From Bacillota bacterium (lineage in GTDB: Bacteria; Bacillota; Bacilli; Paenibacillales; UBA4045): a stretch of 30,112 nt of DNA. The notes under the pieces were generated by a model. It searched no databases, was not told the DNA's origin, and saw nothing but the letters and a program-made list of their open reading frames with translations. Positions 1 through 8,038 of this stretch are shown piece after piece; the first letter of the stretch is position 1, and each line of letters begins with the position of its first letter. Where the stretch lies: NCBI GenBank assembly GCA_023441055.1, contig JAEZQY010000026.1, forward strand, positions 1-30,112, given 5' to 3'. The position numbers and the translations under genes are program-made.

Positions 1-791
<791 letters not shown>

Positions 792-950
792 GGATGATTC
801 GATTAAAGCTCATTACTTAGCTTGCGCTATCGATTCATTGCTGAATCGGTTGTTTGTTTACTCACTCGTTTGCAGTTTTCAAGGAACAAATGATGTTGCT
901 TATTGTCGCTTCTCATGAGCTCTTAGTATCAAGTGTCTCTCGATGGCGAC
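792..950 (-). other. 16S rRNA leader with boxA-like element and hairpins
   Basis: This is the transcribed leader between the rRNA promoter and the mature 16S end. On the minus strand it holds TTTGTTCCTTGAAAACTG (complement 873-890), the conserved Firmicutes rrn leader element resembling the NusB/NusE boxA antitermination site. A perfect 7-bp hairpin closed by a GCAA (GNRA) tetraloop lies at 831-848. A weaker AAGCT...AGCTT hairpin sits nearer the 16S end, at about 806-823. Antitermination and processing roles come from family knowledge, not from this sequence alone. Confidence 0.7.
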
Positions 951-956
951 CAGAAC

Positions 957-986
957 AATATATCATATCCGCGATGTAGATTGCAA
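957..986 (-). promoter_or_regulatory. Probable rRNA operon promoter (sigma-A)
   Basis: On the minus strand a -35 TTGCAA (981-986) is separated by 18 bp from a -10 TATATT (957-962), with start near 950. An A/T tract (about 990-1010) lies directly upstream of the -35, as expected of an UP element. It is positioned correctly for the 16S leader. Confidence 0.7.
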
Positions 987-1049
987 GTCTTTTTTTAAAA
1001 AACTTTATTGTTAATTTGTAACCGTACTTGCTATCCTCTCGCAGGAATA

Positions 1050-1280
1050 TCATCATACCATGGTCAATCCTGATAAACAACCTGAATTAAATGCCAGTTT
1101 TAACATTAGTAGATTCACTTGTCGGATGACATATCTGCGCCTAACAGCCCACCTCAACAGGATTATACTCAAATTTTTCACTACATTCGCATCCAACGAC
1201 CCGCCACAGCAGCATTATATTCAACATTTTCACTTTATCCATGCCTGACCGTTCCAAACCAAGCTTCATCCGCGCCACCT
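1050..1280 (-). promoter_or_regulatory. rrn upstream region with tandem TATAAT boxes
   Basis: This gene-free stretch lies between the lysS terminator and the core rrn promoter. On the minus strand it contains two perfect TATAAT hexamers (complements 1214-1219 and 1162-1167). Each sits in a copy of a diverged 52-bp direct repeat (about 37 of 52 positions match by eye). An extended TGGTATGAT lies nearer the core promoter (about 1053-1061). None has a convincing TTGACA at normal spacing, so tandem rrn promoters are possible but unproven. I see no credible coding region here. Confidence 0.35.
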
Positions 1281-1327
1281 AAAAAAACGCCCGCGGCAGC
1301 TCCTATATCAGAAGCTTACCGCGGGCG
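1281..1327 (-). terminator. Rho-independent terminator of lysS
   Basis: On the minus strand CGCCCGCGG (1319-1327) pairs perfectly with CCGCGGGCG (1288-1296), with an inner AGCT/AGCT pairing in the loop, followed by seven Ts (1281-1287). It begins 28 bases after the lysS stop and separates lysS from the rRNA operon. Confidence 0.93.
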
Positions 1328-1354
1328 TCGCCAATTCCTATTCTTGTTCGATTC

Positions 1355-2863
1355 TTACTCTACAGACCGATCCCGCATGAGCGGGAACAGGAGCACGTCG
1401 CGGATCGACGGCGCATCGGTCAGCAGCATCACCAGACGGTCGATACCGATGCCCAGACCGCCGGTAGGCGGCATGCCATACTCCAGCGCGCGGATGAAGT
1501 CCTCATCCATCATATGCGCTTCATCATTGCCCTGCTCGCGCTCGACCAGCTGCGCCTCGAACCGCGCGCGCTGATCGATTGGATCGTTAAGCTCGGTGAA
1601 GGCGTTGGCATGCTCACGCGCCACAATGAACAGCTCGAAGCGATCCGTGAAGCGCGGGTCATCCGCTTTCTTCTTCGCCAGCGGCGAGATTGCGAGCGGA
1701 TGGCCATAGACGAATGTCGGTTGAATCAACGTCTCTTCCACATAGGTTTCGAAGAATTGATTCACGATATGACCGAAGGTCATCATCGGTTCCACCGGAA
1801 CCTTATGCTCCTTGGCCAGACGATGCGCCTCCTCATCGGACATCTGTACGCTGAAGTCGACGCCGACAACCTCCTTGATGGCGTCGACCATCGATACGCG
1901 GCGCCAAGGGGGCGCCAGGTTAATATTTTGCCCACCGTAAGTAATGGTTGTCGAACCTAGAACCTCCTGCGCGATATGCGCAATCAATTCTTCCGTCAGC
2001 TTCATAATATCTAGGTAATCTGCGTACGCCTCGTACAACTCGATCATCGTAAACTCCGGATTATGCCGCGTGGACACCCCTTCATTCCGATACACACGTC
2101 CGATCTCGTATACCTTCTCCATGCCGCCTACGATCAGACGCTTCAGATGGAGCTCAATCGCGATACGCATATATAATTGCATGTCCAGCGCATTGTGATG
2201 CGTCTCGAACGGCCGCGCAGAGGCACCTCCGGCAATCGCATGCAGCGTCGGTGTCTCCACCTCTAGATAGCCCAAGTTGTCCAGATAACGGCGCATGGAT
2301 TGAATAATCCTCGAACGGGTGATGAAGGTCTGCTGTACCTCAGGATTCACGATCAGGTCCACGTATCGCTGGCGATAGCGCATCTCTACATCCTTCAGCC
2401 CATGGAACTTGTCCGGCAGCGGATACAGCGACTTGGTCAACACTTCGATCTCGGCAGCCTTAACCGATGTCTCTCCAGTTCGCGTCTTGAATACATGACC
2501 CTTAACACCGATTAGATCCCCGATATCGAGTAGATCGAATGCTTCATACATGACATCGCCAATATGGTCCTTGCGCACGTACACCTGGATCTTGCCGGAG
2601 AGGTCTTGAATATGCGCGAAGCTGGCCTTACCCATGTTCCGCTTCTGCATAATGCGTCCCGCGATCACGACCTCCATATTCAGTTCATCCAGCTCTTCTG
2701 TGCTCTTCTCACTGTAGGTCGAGAGAATCTCGCCTGCATGATGCGTCCGCACGTACTTCTTGCCGAATGGATCGACACCCAGTCCGCGTAGTTCATCCAG
2801 CTTGTTCCTGCGTATTTGCAATAGCTCGCGCTCATTTACTTCCGTCTCTTGTGTCACAAACAT
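1355..2863 (-). CDS. lysS: Lysine--tRNA ligase (class II)
   Basis: Class IIb lysyl-tRNA synthetase, which charges tRNA-Lys with lysine using ATP in the cytoplasm. The N-terminal OB-fold anticodon-binding domain spans about residues 65-145 (VVIAGRIMQKR, then SGKIQVYVRKD). The catalytic core has class II motif 2 around 251-275 (VYEIGRVYRNEG, HNPEFTMIELYEAY) and motif 3 at 469-483 (GLGIGIDRLVM). The length of 502 residues is normal. The start is ambiguous: AGGAG lies only 3 bases before the listed ATG, and the in-frame GTG two codons later has better spacing. It follows the greA terminator with a short gap and no clear promoter of its own, so it may depend on readthrough. A strong terminator follows. 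Confidence 0.97.
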   Translation of the reverse strand: MFVTQETEVNERELLQIRRNKLDELRGLGVDPFGKKYVRTHHAGEILSTYSEKSTEELDELNMEVVIAGRIMQKRNMGKASFAHIQDLSGKIQVYVRKDHIGDVMYEAFDLLDIGDLIGVKGHVFKTRTGETSVKAAEIEVLTKSLYPLPDKFHGLKDVEMRYRQRYVDLIVNPEVQQTFITRSRIIQSMRRYLDNLGYLEVETPTLHAIAGGASARPFETHHNALDMQLYMRIAIELHLKRLIVGGMEKVYEIGRVYRNEGVSTRHNPEFTMIELYEAYADYLDIMKLTEELIAHIAQEVLGSTTITYGGQNINLAPPWRRVSMVDAIKEVVGVDFSVQMSDEEAHRLAKEHKVPVEPMMTFGHIVNQFFETYVEETLIQPTFVYGHPLAISPLAKKKADDPRFTDRFELFIVAREHANAFTELNDPIDQRARFEAQLVEREQGNDEAHMMDEDFIRALEYGMPPTGGLGIGIDRLVMLLTDAPSIRDVLLFPLMRDRSVE

Positions 2864-2899
2864 TCACTCCTATAACTGCTTAGTAGGCCTGTCTTAGGC

Positions 2900-2925
2900 A
2901 AAAAAAGCTCCCCACAGGAAGCTTT
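2900..2925 (-). terminator. Rho-independent terminator of greA
   Basis: On the minus strand AAAGCTTCC pairs with GGGAGCTTT (one G-U) around a TGTG loop, running into seven Ts (2900-2906). It lies between greA and lysS. Confidence 0.88.
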
Positions 2926-2945
2926 ACTCGCACCAGATGAATCCC

Positions 2946-3422
2946 TTACTTCTTGATATCCATAATCTGATATTGAATAATGCCCGCAGGTACACTCACA
3001 TCCACGACCGATCCGCTCTTCTTGCCTAAGATGGCCTTGCCGACCGGACTTTCGTTGGAGATCTTGTTCTGCGATGGATCGGATTCAGCTGTGCCTACGA
3101 TCGAATACTCAATCGTCTCGCCCAGCTCCAGATCCTTCAGGGTCACGATGGAGCCGATGCTCACCACATCCGTCTCAATCTCGTCGCTATTAATAATCCG
3201 AGCGTTGCGCAGCATTTTCTCCAACGTTATGACGCGCCCCTCGATGAAGGCTTGCTCGTTCTTCGCATCTTCATATTCGGAATTCTCGCTGATATCGCCA
3301 TAGCCGATCGCGACCTTGATACGCTCAGCTACCTCGCGACGCTTGACGGACTTCAGATGCTCCAATTCCTCTTCCAGCTTTCTGAGGCCGTCTTGAGTCA
3401 GGATTACTTCTTTTTCGGACAT
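2946..3422 (-). CDS. greA: Transcription elongation factor GreA
   Basis: GreA rescues backtracked RNA polymerase by stimulating its intrinsic transcript cleavage. At 158 residues it is full length. The N-terminal coiled-coil finger spans about 1-75 and carries the tip signature GYGDISENSEYEDAK at 40-54, with the acidic pair Asp43 and Glu46 that completes the polymerase active site. The C-terminal FKBP-like domain contains SPVGKAILGKKSGSVV. A GGGAG ribosome binding site precedes the ATG. Its own sigma-A promoter lies upstream and a terminator follows, so it is a monocistronic unit between dusB and lysS. In B. subtilis dusB is followed directly by lysS; greA at this place is, from general knowledge, a Paenibacillus-type arrangement. 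Confidence 0.97.
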   Translation of the reverse strand: MSEKEVILTQDGLRKLEEELEHLKSVKRREVAERIKVAIGYGDISENSEYEDAKNEQAFIEGRVITLEKMLRNARIINSDEIETDVVSIGSIVTLKDLELGETIEYSIVGTAESDPSQNKISNESPVGKAILGKKSGSVVDVSVPAGIIQYQIMDIKK

Positions 3423-3581
3423 GTTTCAATCTCCCGTCTTGTGAGAATTATATTTCGTGACATTGTGCACTTTACTTAAATATATGGTCTCGGCAGTCCG
3501 GCATGATCGAATGCGCTGAAAAATTACAAGTCATATGCACCAGTTGTATTGCCTGTTGAATAGCCGATTTACTATTCGATG

Positions 3582-3610
3582 ATTATATTGCAAGCCATAT
3601 CAAAAGTCAA
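3582..3610 (-). promoter_or_regulatory. Sigma-A promoter of greA
   Basis: On the minus strand TTGACT (3605-3610), a 17-bp spacer and a perfect TATAAT (3582-3587). The start would be near 3575, giving a leader of about 150 bases. A second TATAAT lies closer to the gene (3447-3452) but has no recognisable -35. Confidence 0.85.
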
Positions 3611-3667
3611 TGTATGGCAATCCTTCTAGCAATCTGCCTATCCGCGCCCAGCCTCGCTTTCGCGCGC

Positions 3668-4651
3668 TTAGACCGCCGCCGCTTCCAGCGATAGCAAGTA
3701 GTCGCCCAGAATCTGAGCCATCTTGTCGCGGCTCGTCTCCTCCATCACGCGATCCTTCACTCTGGCCGTGCTCGGCAGCCCCTTCAGATACCACGCCAGA
3801 TGCTTGCGCATCTCCTTCACCGCCACATGCTCGCCCTTGAGCGCGACCAAGCGGTCCATGTGCAGGATGGCTATGTCTATTTTCTCCTGTGGAGTTGGGT
3901 CTGGAAGCAGTTCACCTGTTGTCAAATATTGCACCGTCCGATACAGCATCCACGGATTGCCAAGCGCTCCTCTGCCGATCATGACGCCATCGCAGCCCGT
4001 ATGATCGAGCATGCTGCGCGCATCCTCGGGTGAGAACACATCACCGTTGCCGATGACTGGGATGGAGACATTCTCCTTCACTTCCTTAATGATGTCCCAA
4101 TTGGCGACGCCGGTGTATAGCTGCTCCCTCGTGCGGCCATGCACGCTGACTGCGCTTCCGCCTGCGCGTTCTACCGCCTGGGCGTTGCGCACCGCGTACA
4201 CGTGCTCGGCATCCCAGCCGATCCGCATCTTCACTGTGACCGGCTTGCTGACGGCTTCGACGACCGCCGAGACCATCTCTTCAATCTTAGCTGGGTCAAG
4301 CAGCCACTTGGCCCCGGCATCGCAGCTGGTTACCTTAGGCACCGGGCAGCCCATGTTAATATCGATAATGTCTGCATTCGTATGCTCATCCACATAGCGC
4401 GCCGCGCCGACCAGCGATTCCTTATCACCGCCGAAGATCTGCAGGCTCAGCGGCTTCTCGCGCTCATCCACATACAGCATATCCAGCGTCCGCTTATTGC
4501 CGTGCAGGATCGCCTTGTCGCTGACCATCTCCGCGCATACAAGTCCCGTACCGAACTCCTTGGCAATCAGCCTGAACGCCGGGTTGCACACGCCCGCCAT
4601 AGGCGCCAGTACCACCTTGTTCTTCGCGACTACATCTCCAATCTTCAACAT
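3668..4651 (-). CDS. dusB: tRNA-dihydrouridine synthase DusB
   Basis: FMN-dependent enzyme that reduces specific uridines in tRNA to dihydrouridine with NADPH. The TIM-barrel domain starts with VVLAPMAGVCNPAFR (residues 13-27). The catalytic cysteine is Cys102 in NMGCPVPKV. Phosphate/FMN-binding segments are VKMRIGW, VHGRTREQLY, IPVIGNGDV and GVMIGRGALGNPWM. The C-terminal tRNA-binding helical domain contains MRKHLAWYLKG. The length of 327 residues is usual. The GAGGGG ribosome binding site overlaps the last codons of the upstream HTH gene, whose stop is 4 bases away, so the two are translationally close. It is the last gene of the pab-fol operon. No U-rich terminator is visible after it. Confidence 0.96.
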   Translation of the reverse strand: MLKIGDVVAKNKVVLAPMAGVCNPAFRLIAKEFGTGLVCAEMVSDKAILHGNKRTLDMLYVDEREKPLSLQIFGGDKESLVGAARYVDEHTNADIIDINMGCPVPKVTSCDAGAKWLLDPAKIEEMVSAVVEAVSKPVTVKMRIGWDAEHVYAVRNAQAVERAGGSAVSVHGRTREQLYTGVANWDIIKEVKENVSIPVIGNGDVFSPEDARSMLDHTGCDGVMIGRGALGNPWMLYRTVQYLTTGELLPDPTPQEKIDIAILHMDRLVALKGEHVAVKEMRKHLAWYLKGLPSTARVKDRVMEETSRDKMAQILGDYLLSLEAAAV

Positions 4652-4655
4652 ACAA

Positions 4656-4859
4656 TCACCCCTCTAACAAATCTGATCGTTCTATATCCAGCGCATTGGC
4701 GATTCTGCCGACCATCTGCTCATCCGCTCTGCGCGCTCCACGCTCAATCGCACCCAGCACTGCAACAGAAACACCTAGTTCATCCGCGAATTCTAATTGG
4801 GTATAGCCCTTCAATTTTCGAAACGCCCGAATTCGGAGCGCCAGCTGGTCCTTAACCAT
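4656..4859 (-). CDS. yazB: Small XRE-family helix-turn-helix protein (YazB-like)
   Basis: A 67-residue protein made almost wholly of one XRE/Cro-type DNA-binding domain. The helix-turn-helix spans about residues 20-40 (TQLEFADELGVSVAVLGAIE), followed by ERGARRADEQMVGRIANALDI. The position between folK and dusB is exactly that of B. subtilis yazB, whose targets I do not know. Its 5' end overlaps the 3' end of folK by 49 bases in another frame, which suggests translational coupling to the folate genes. An AAGGAAG ribosome binding site lies about 10 bases upstream of the ATG. No autoregulatory operator is evident. The fold is certain; the function is not. Confidence 0.88.
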   Translation of the reverse strand: MVKDQLALRIRAFRKLKGYTQLEFADELGVSVAVLGAIERGARRADEQMVGRIANALDIERSDLLEG

Positions 4860-5350
4860 AACCGTACATCTTCCTTCCCTTCAACCGCTTCTAATGCGTG
4901 ATGCCAATCGGACGCCGTCGGAACGATCGACTCGTCTTCCTGCATGATCTCCAGCAATGGAATGAGCACGAACGCCCGCTCGCCAATGCGTGGATGCGGC
5001 AGCTCCAACTCCTCGGTCTGCAGCGCTGTTCGACCGAACAGCAGCAAGTCCAGGTCAATCGTCCGCGGTCCCCAGCGCACATCCCGCACGCGCCCCATCG
5101 ACCGCTCGATCTTCAGCAGCAGCTGCAGCAGCTCGACAGCTGGCAGGTCGGCGCGCACCGCAATCACCATATTCAGATAATCCGGCTGCTCGGTTAAACC
5201 GACAGGCGCCGTCTCATAGATCGAGGAGCAGCGCAGCACAGCGACATCTGGCTGTCTATGCAATTCCTCCACAGCCCGCAATAAATAATCACGCCGATCA
5301 CCTAAATTCGAGCCCATTCCAATAAATGCAATACCGTCCGAGCTCCTCAT
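4811..5350 (-). CDS. folK: 2-amino-4-hydroxy-6-hydroxymethyldihydropteridine pyrophosphokinase
   Basis: HPPK transfers pyrophosphate from ATP to 6-hydroxymethyl-dihydropterin, the step before dihydropteroate synthase. The N-terminal AFIGMGSNLGDR (residues 8-19) and the family signature RWGPRTIDLDLLLFG, with its two metal-binding aspartates, are present, followed by LPHPRIGERAFVLIPL. At 179 residues it is normal. The start overlaps the folB stop by four bases (ATGA). The 3' end overlaps the small HTH gene by 49 bases. The C-terminal tail after about residue 160 (VRLWLRTSWRSEFGRF) is less conserved and coincides with the overlap. Confidence 0.96.
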   Translation of the reverse strand: MRSSDGIAFIGMGSNLGDRRDYLLRAVEELHRQPDVAVLRCSSIYETAPVGLTEQPDYLNMVIAVRADLPAVELLQLLLKIERSMGRVRDVRWGPRTIDLDLLLFGRTALQTEELELPHPRIGERAFVLIPLLEIMQEDESIVPTASDWHHALEAVEGKEDVRLWLRTSWRSEFGRFEN

Positions 5351-5715
5351 GCGTCGACCCGCCTTCTGGTCACCTCGGTCACTACACCATCGAAGTGCGC
5401 CTTGAACGGCGGATTCGGCTTCGTCACGCGGACTGTGGTTTCAATCACTTTAGTATACTGACTGAGCACCGTCTGCGCAATTCGCTCCGTTAACGCTTCA
5501 ATGAGCTTCAGCGGCTCACCCTCAACGATGGCCTGCACCGTATGATAGATATCCGGATAGTTAATCGTGTCCTCGAGCTCGTCGGACTGACCAGCCGGCG
5601 CAAGGTCCATGCCGATCGTAATATCGACAATAAACTGCTGGCCCAATCGGTTCTCCTCCGGGAACACCCCGTGGTAGCCATAGAAACGCATGCCCTTCAT
5701 CGTAATACTGTCCAT
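5347..5715 (-). CDS. folB: Dihydroneopterin aldolase
   Basis: Cleaves 7,8-dihydroneopterin to 6-hydroxymethyl-dihydropterin and glycolaldehyde in folate synthesis. At 122 residues it is typical for this homo-octameric fold. Conserved features are MRFYGYHGVFPEENRLGQ (residues 9-26), with the substrate-binding glutamates, and VTKPNPP (about 97-103), with the catalytic lysine. The start shares one base with the folP stop (TAATG). The ribosome binding site GAGGTG lies inside the folP 3' end. The stop overlaps folK by four bases, so folP-folB-folK are translationally coupled and match the reaction order. Confidence 0.96.
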   Translation of the reverse strand: MDSITMKGMRFYGYHGVFPEENRLGQQFIVDITIGMDLAPAGQSDELEDTINYPDIYHTVQAIVEGEPLKLIEALTERIAQTVLSQYTKVIETTVRVTKPNPPFKAHFDGVVTEVTRRRVDA

Positions 5716-6551
5716 TATTGTTCACCTCGCACTATCGCGTCGCACATCAGCGCAACCCGCTTCATCTGGCGCACATCATGCACCCGCATAATCTGGCAGC
5801 CCTGCGCAATTCCCAGCGCGACAGTCGCTGCCGTTCCCTCTATGACATCGGTCGCTGGACTGCCCAGCGTATGCTGGATGAAGCCCTTGCGCGAGGTGCC
5901 CAGGAGTACCGGATAGCCCAGCCCGCAAACCTCGCTCAGATGATTCATCATGGTCAGGTTATGCGCTCTAGTCTTGGCGAAGCCGATGCCCGGATCCAGG
6001 ATGATATTCGCTTCGCGCACGCCTGCCTCTGCTGCAATACGCACCGACTCACGCAGATCCTCCAGCACATCCGGCACGAAGTTCGTGTAATTCATGTCCG
6101 CTCGATTATGCATCAGCACGATCGGCGCTTCGAATGCCGCAGCCACCTCCGCCATCCGAGCATCCAGCCGGCAGCCCCATATATCATTCAGGATATGCGC
6201 GCCTGCTTCCAGCGCCTGCTGCGCAACATCCGGTTTATACGTATCGATCGACAGCGGGATCGGCAGCTCGCGGCTGATCGCTTCGATAATCGGGATGACG
6301 CGCGCCAGCTCCTCATCGGCATCCACCCGCTCATAGCCAGGCCTCGTCGACTCACCGCCAATATCGATGATATCGGCTCCATCCTCCGCCATCTGATAAG
6401 CCTGCCGCAGCGCGGCATCACGCGAGCCGTAACGCCCGCCATCCGAGAAGGAATCCGGCGTCACATTCAGAATACCCATAATCAGCGTCCGCCCGCCCAG
6501 CTCGAGCTCATGCCCGCGGCATTGCAGCGTCCGAATGCTATGCTTGCCCAA
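5715..6551 (-). CDS. folP: Dihydropteroate synthase (TTG start)
   Basis: Condenses p-aminobenzoate with hydroxymethyl-dihydropterin pyrophosphate and is the sulfonamide target. Signatures are LIMGILNVTPDSFSDGG (residues 23-39), DIIDIGGESTRPG (60-72), the pABA/sulfonamide loop region, DPGIGFAKT, TSRKGF (219-224) and RVHDV (256-260). At 278 residues the length is normal. The start codon is TTG, placed 7 bases after AGGAGG, which itself lies in the last codons of pabC; no better in-frame ATG precedes the pterin-binding motif. pabC ends two bases before it. Confidence 0.95.
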   Translation of the reverse strand: MGKHSIRTLQCRGHELELGGRTLIMGILNVTPDSFSDGGRYGSRDAALRQAYQMAEDGADIIDIGGESTRPGYERVDADEELARVIPIIEAISRELPIPLSIDTYKPDVAQQALEAGAHILNDIWGCRLDARMAEVAAAFEAPIVLMHNRADMNYTNFVPDVLEDLRESVRIAAEAGVREANIILDPGIGFAKTRAHNLTMMNHLSEVCGLGYPVLLGTSRKGFIQHTLGSPATDVIEGTAATVALGIAQGCQIMRVHDVRQMKRVALMCDAIVRGEQ

Positions 6552-6553
6552 CC

Positions 6554-7459
6554 TTACCCCTCCTCACGATATCGCGCAATTTCCTGTAAGACAGAATCCA
6601 GATATCCCCTATGCAAAATAGACCCCATCCTCCGTTCCCCGCCGGACTTCCATAAGTCCTCCCCGTCATAGCCGGTAATTACCGTGACGGGCACGAGCTC
6701 CTGCACAGCGTTCGTGAGGAAGATCTCATCTGCGCCCAGCAGATCCTCCAGCGCGTATAGCCCCTCTGCCGCTGGCATGCCCAGCCGCTCGGCCAGCTGC
6801 AGCACATGCCAGCGTGTAATGCCTGGCAATGCGCCTGTCGCCAGCGATGGCGTGTACAGCTTGCCGCCTGTAACGAAGAACAGATTACTGACGATCCCTT
6901 CTGCCACTGCGCCTTGCTCACTTAAGAATAAACCCTCCGCCCCGGCCGCCCAGGGATAACCGGATAATTCCCGCTTCGCTAGTACATTATTCATATAATG
7001 AAAGGATTTCATACGCACATCCGATTCCGGTGTATTGCGACGCAGCCGCAGCAGCTGAAGCGGCTTGCCCACCGCCTCTGCGTAAAGCTCCCCTTCGCCC
7101 GCATGGGGCAGCTCCTTCACATAGACGATGACAGACGGTTCACCGTAAGCCTCAGACGGCAAGCCCAGTGGCTGCGCGCCCGCCGATACGCTGTAGCGAA
7201 TATAGCCGTCGGTCAGGCCATTCGCCGCCAGCAGCTCGCGGATATGCTGTCTGATCGATAACGCATCGAGCTCGCAATGGATCTGCAGGCGTTCACAGCC
7301 GGCTTGGAGCCGCGCGAGATGTGCGTCCAGCAGCATCGGCACCCCGTGATACGTCCGGAATGTCTCGAATAGTCCAATGCCATACAGAAAGCCGTGATCG
7401 AGTACCGATACCACGGCTTGCTGCTCCTGCACACATTGGCCATTAAGCCCAATGATCAT
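6554..7459 (-). CDS. pabC: Aminodeoxychorismate lyase (class IV PLP enzyme)
   Basis: Converts 4-amino-4-deoxychorismate to p-aminobenzoate and pyruvate. It has the fold-type IV aminotransferase layout: DHGFLYGIGLFETFR (residues 21-35), the PLP lysine Lys151 in MKSFHYMNN, the cofactor glutamate Glu187 in AEGIVSNLFFV, and LFLTNA-like EIFLTNAVQELVPV near the C-terminus. At 301 residues it is near family length. Branched-chain and D-amino acid transaminases share the fold, but lying between pabA and folP makes the lyase assignment strong. The start overlaps the pabA stop by four bases (ATGA). Confidence 0.93.
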   Translation of the reverse strand: MIIGLNGQCVQEQQAVVSVLDHGFLYGIGLFETFRTYHGVPMLLDAHLARLQAGCERLQIHCELDALSIRQHIRELLAANGLTDGYIRYSVSAGAQPLGLPSEAYGEPSVIVYVKELPHAGEGELYAEAVGKPLQLLRLRRNTPESDVRMKSFHYMNNVLAKRELSGYPWAAGAEGLFLSEQGAVAEGIVSNLFFVTGGKLYTPSLATGALPGITRWHVLQLAERLGMPAAEGLYALEDLLGADEIFLTNAVQELVPVTVITGYDGEDLWKSGGERRMGSILHRGYLDSVLQEIARYREEG

Positions 7460-8031
7460 CGCACTGCTGCTCCGTTCAAGAAGTTACGGAGAATCTGATG
7501 ACCATGATCCGTAATGATCGACTCCGGATGGAATTGCACGCCCTCGATCGGATAATCCTTATGCCGCAAGCCCATAATCTCACCCTCGGCCGTCTCAGCC
7601 GTAATCTCCAGGCAATCCGGCAACGTCTCCCGCTCGACAATCAGCGAGTGATAACGCGTCGCGGTGAAGGGATTTGGCAAGCCTGCGAACAGCCCCTTGC
7701 CATCATGATGCATGAGCGATGTCTTGCCATGCATCATCTTCGGCGCGCGAATAACCTCACCGCCGAATGCCTGCCCAATGGATTGATGGCCCAGACAGAC
7801 GCCGAGAATCGGAATACTTCCCTTGAACCGATCGATTAGCGCCAGACTGATGCCCGCTTCATTCGGCGTGCAAGGTCCCGGCGAGATCAGGATTTGATCC
7901 GGTCTCAGCGCCTCAATCTCATCAAGCGTTATCTGATCATTGCGGTATACAACCGGGGTCTCTCCCAGCTCACCCAGATATTGCACCAGGTTATAGGTGA
8001 ATGAATCATAATTGTCGATCACTAAGATCAT
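7456..8031 (-). CDS. pabA: Aminodeoxychorismate/anthranilate synthase glutamine amidotransferase
   Basis: Class I glutamine amidotransferase that delivers ammonia to PabB. In 191 residues it has the ILVIDNYDSFTYNLVQYLG start (residues 2-20), the oxyanion strand ISPGPCTPNEAG, the nucleophile Cys79 in GVCLGHQ, and His168/Glu170 in FHPES. I start at 8031 rather than at an upstream in-frame ATG (8064), because the family begins at MILVIDNYDS and the RBS-like AGAGGGG in the pabB 3' end precedes it. In B. subtilis the orthologue serves both pABA and tryptophan synthesis (trpG). Whether that holds here depends on the trp operon elsewhere. Confidence 0.94.
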   Translation of the reverse strand: MILVIDNYDSFTYNLVQYLGELGETPVVYRNDQITLDEIEALRPDQILISPGPCTPNEAGISLALIDRFKGSIPILGVCLGHQSIGQAFGGEVIRAPKMMHGKTSLMHHDGKGLFAGLPNPFTATRYHSLIVERETLPDCLEITAETAEGEIMGLRHKDYPIEGVQFHPESIITDHGHQILRNFLNGAAVR

Positions 8032-8038
8032 GGCAGCA

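Noticed and set aside
1060..1574. Plus-strand open frames upstream of and over lysS
   Set aside because: They lie opposite rrn upstream DNA, the lysS terminator and the lysS 3' end, with no ribosome binding site and no family resemblance.
2864..2899. Promoter or T-box leader for lysS
   Set aside because: The gap after the greA terminator is too short and has no T-box sequence or acceptable -35/-10 pair.
3611..3667. Possible terminator after dusB
   Set aside because: GC-rich repeats are present, but there is no clear stem followed by a T-run on the minus strand.
5718..6671. 317-codon plus-strand frame opposite folP
   Set aside because: It mirrors the codon structure of folP on the other strand; there is no promoter or RBS and its composition is His/Arg/Ile-rich, typical of antisense frames.
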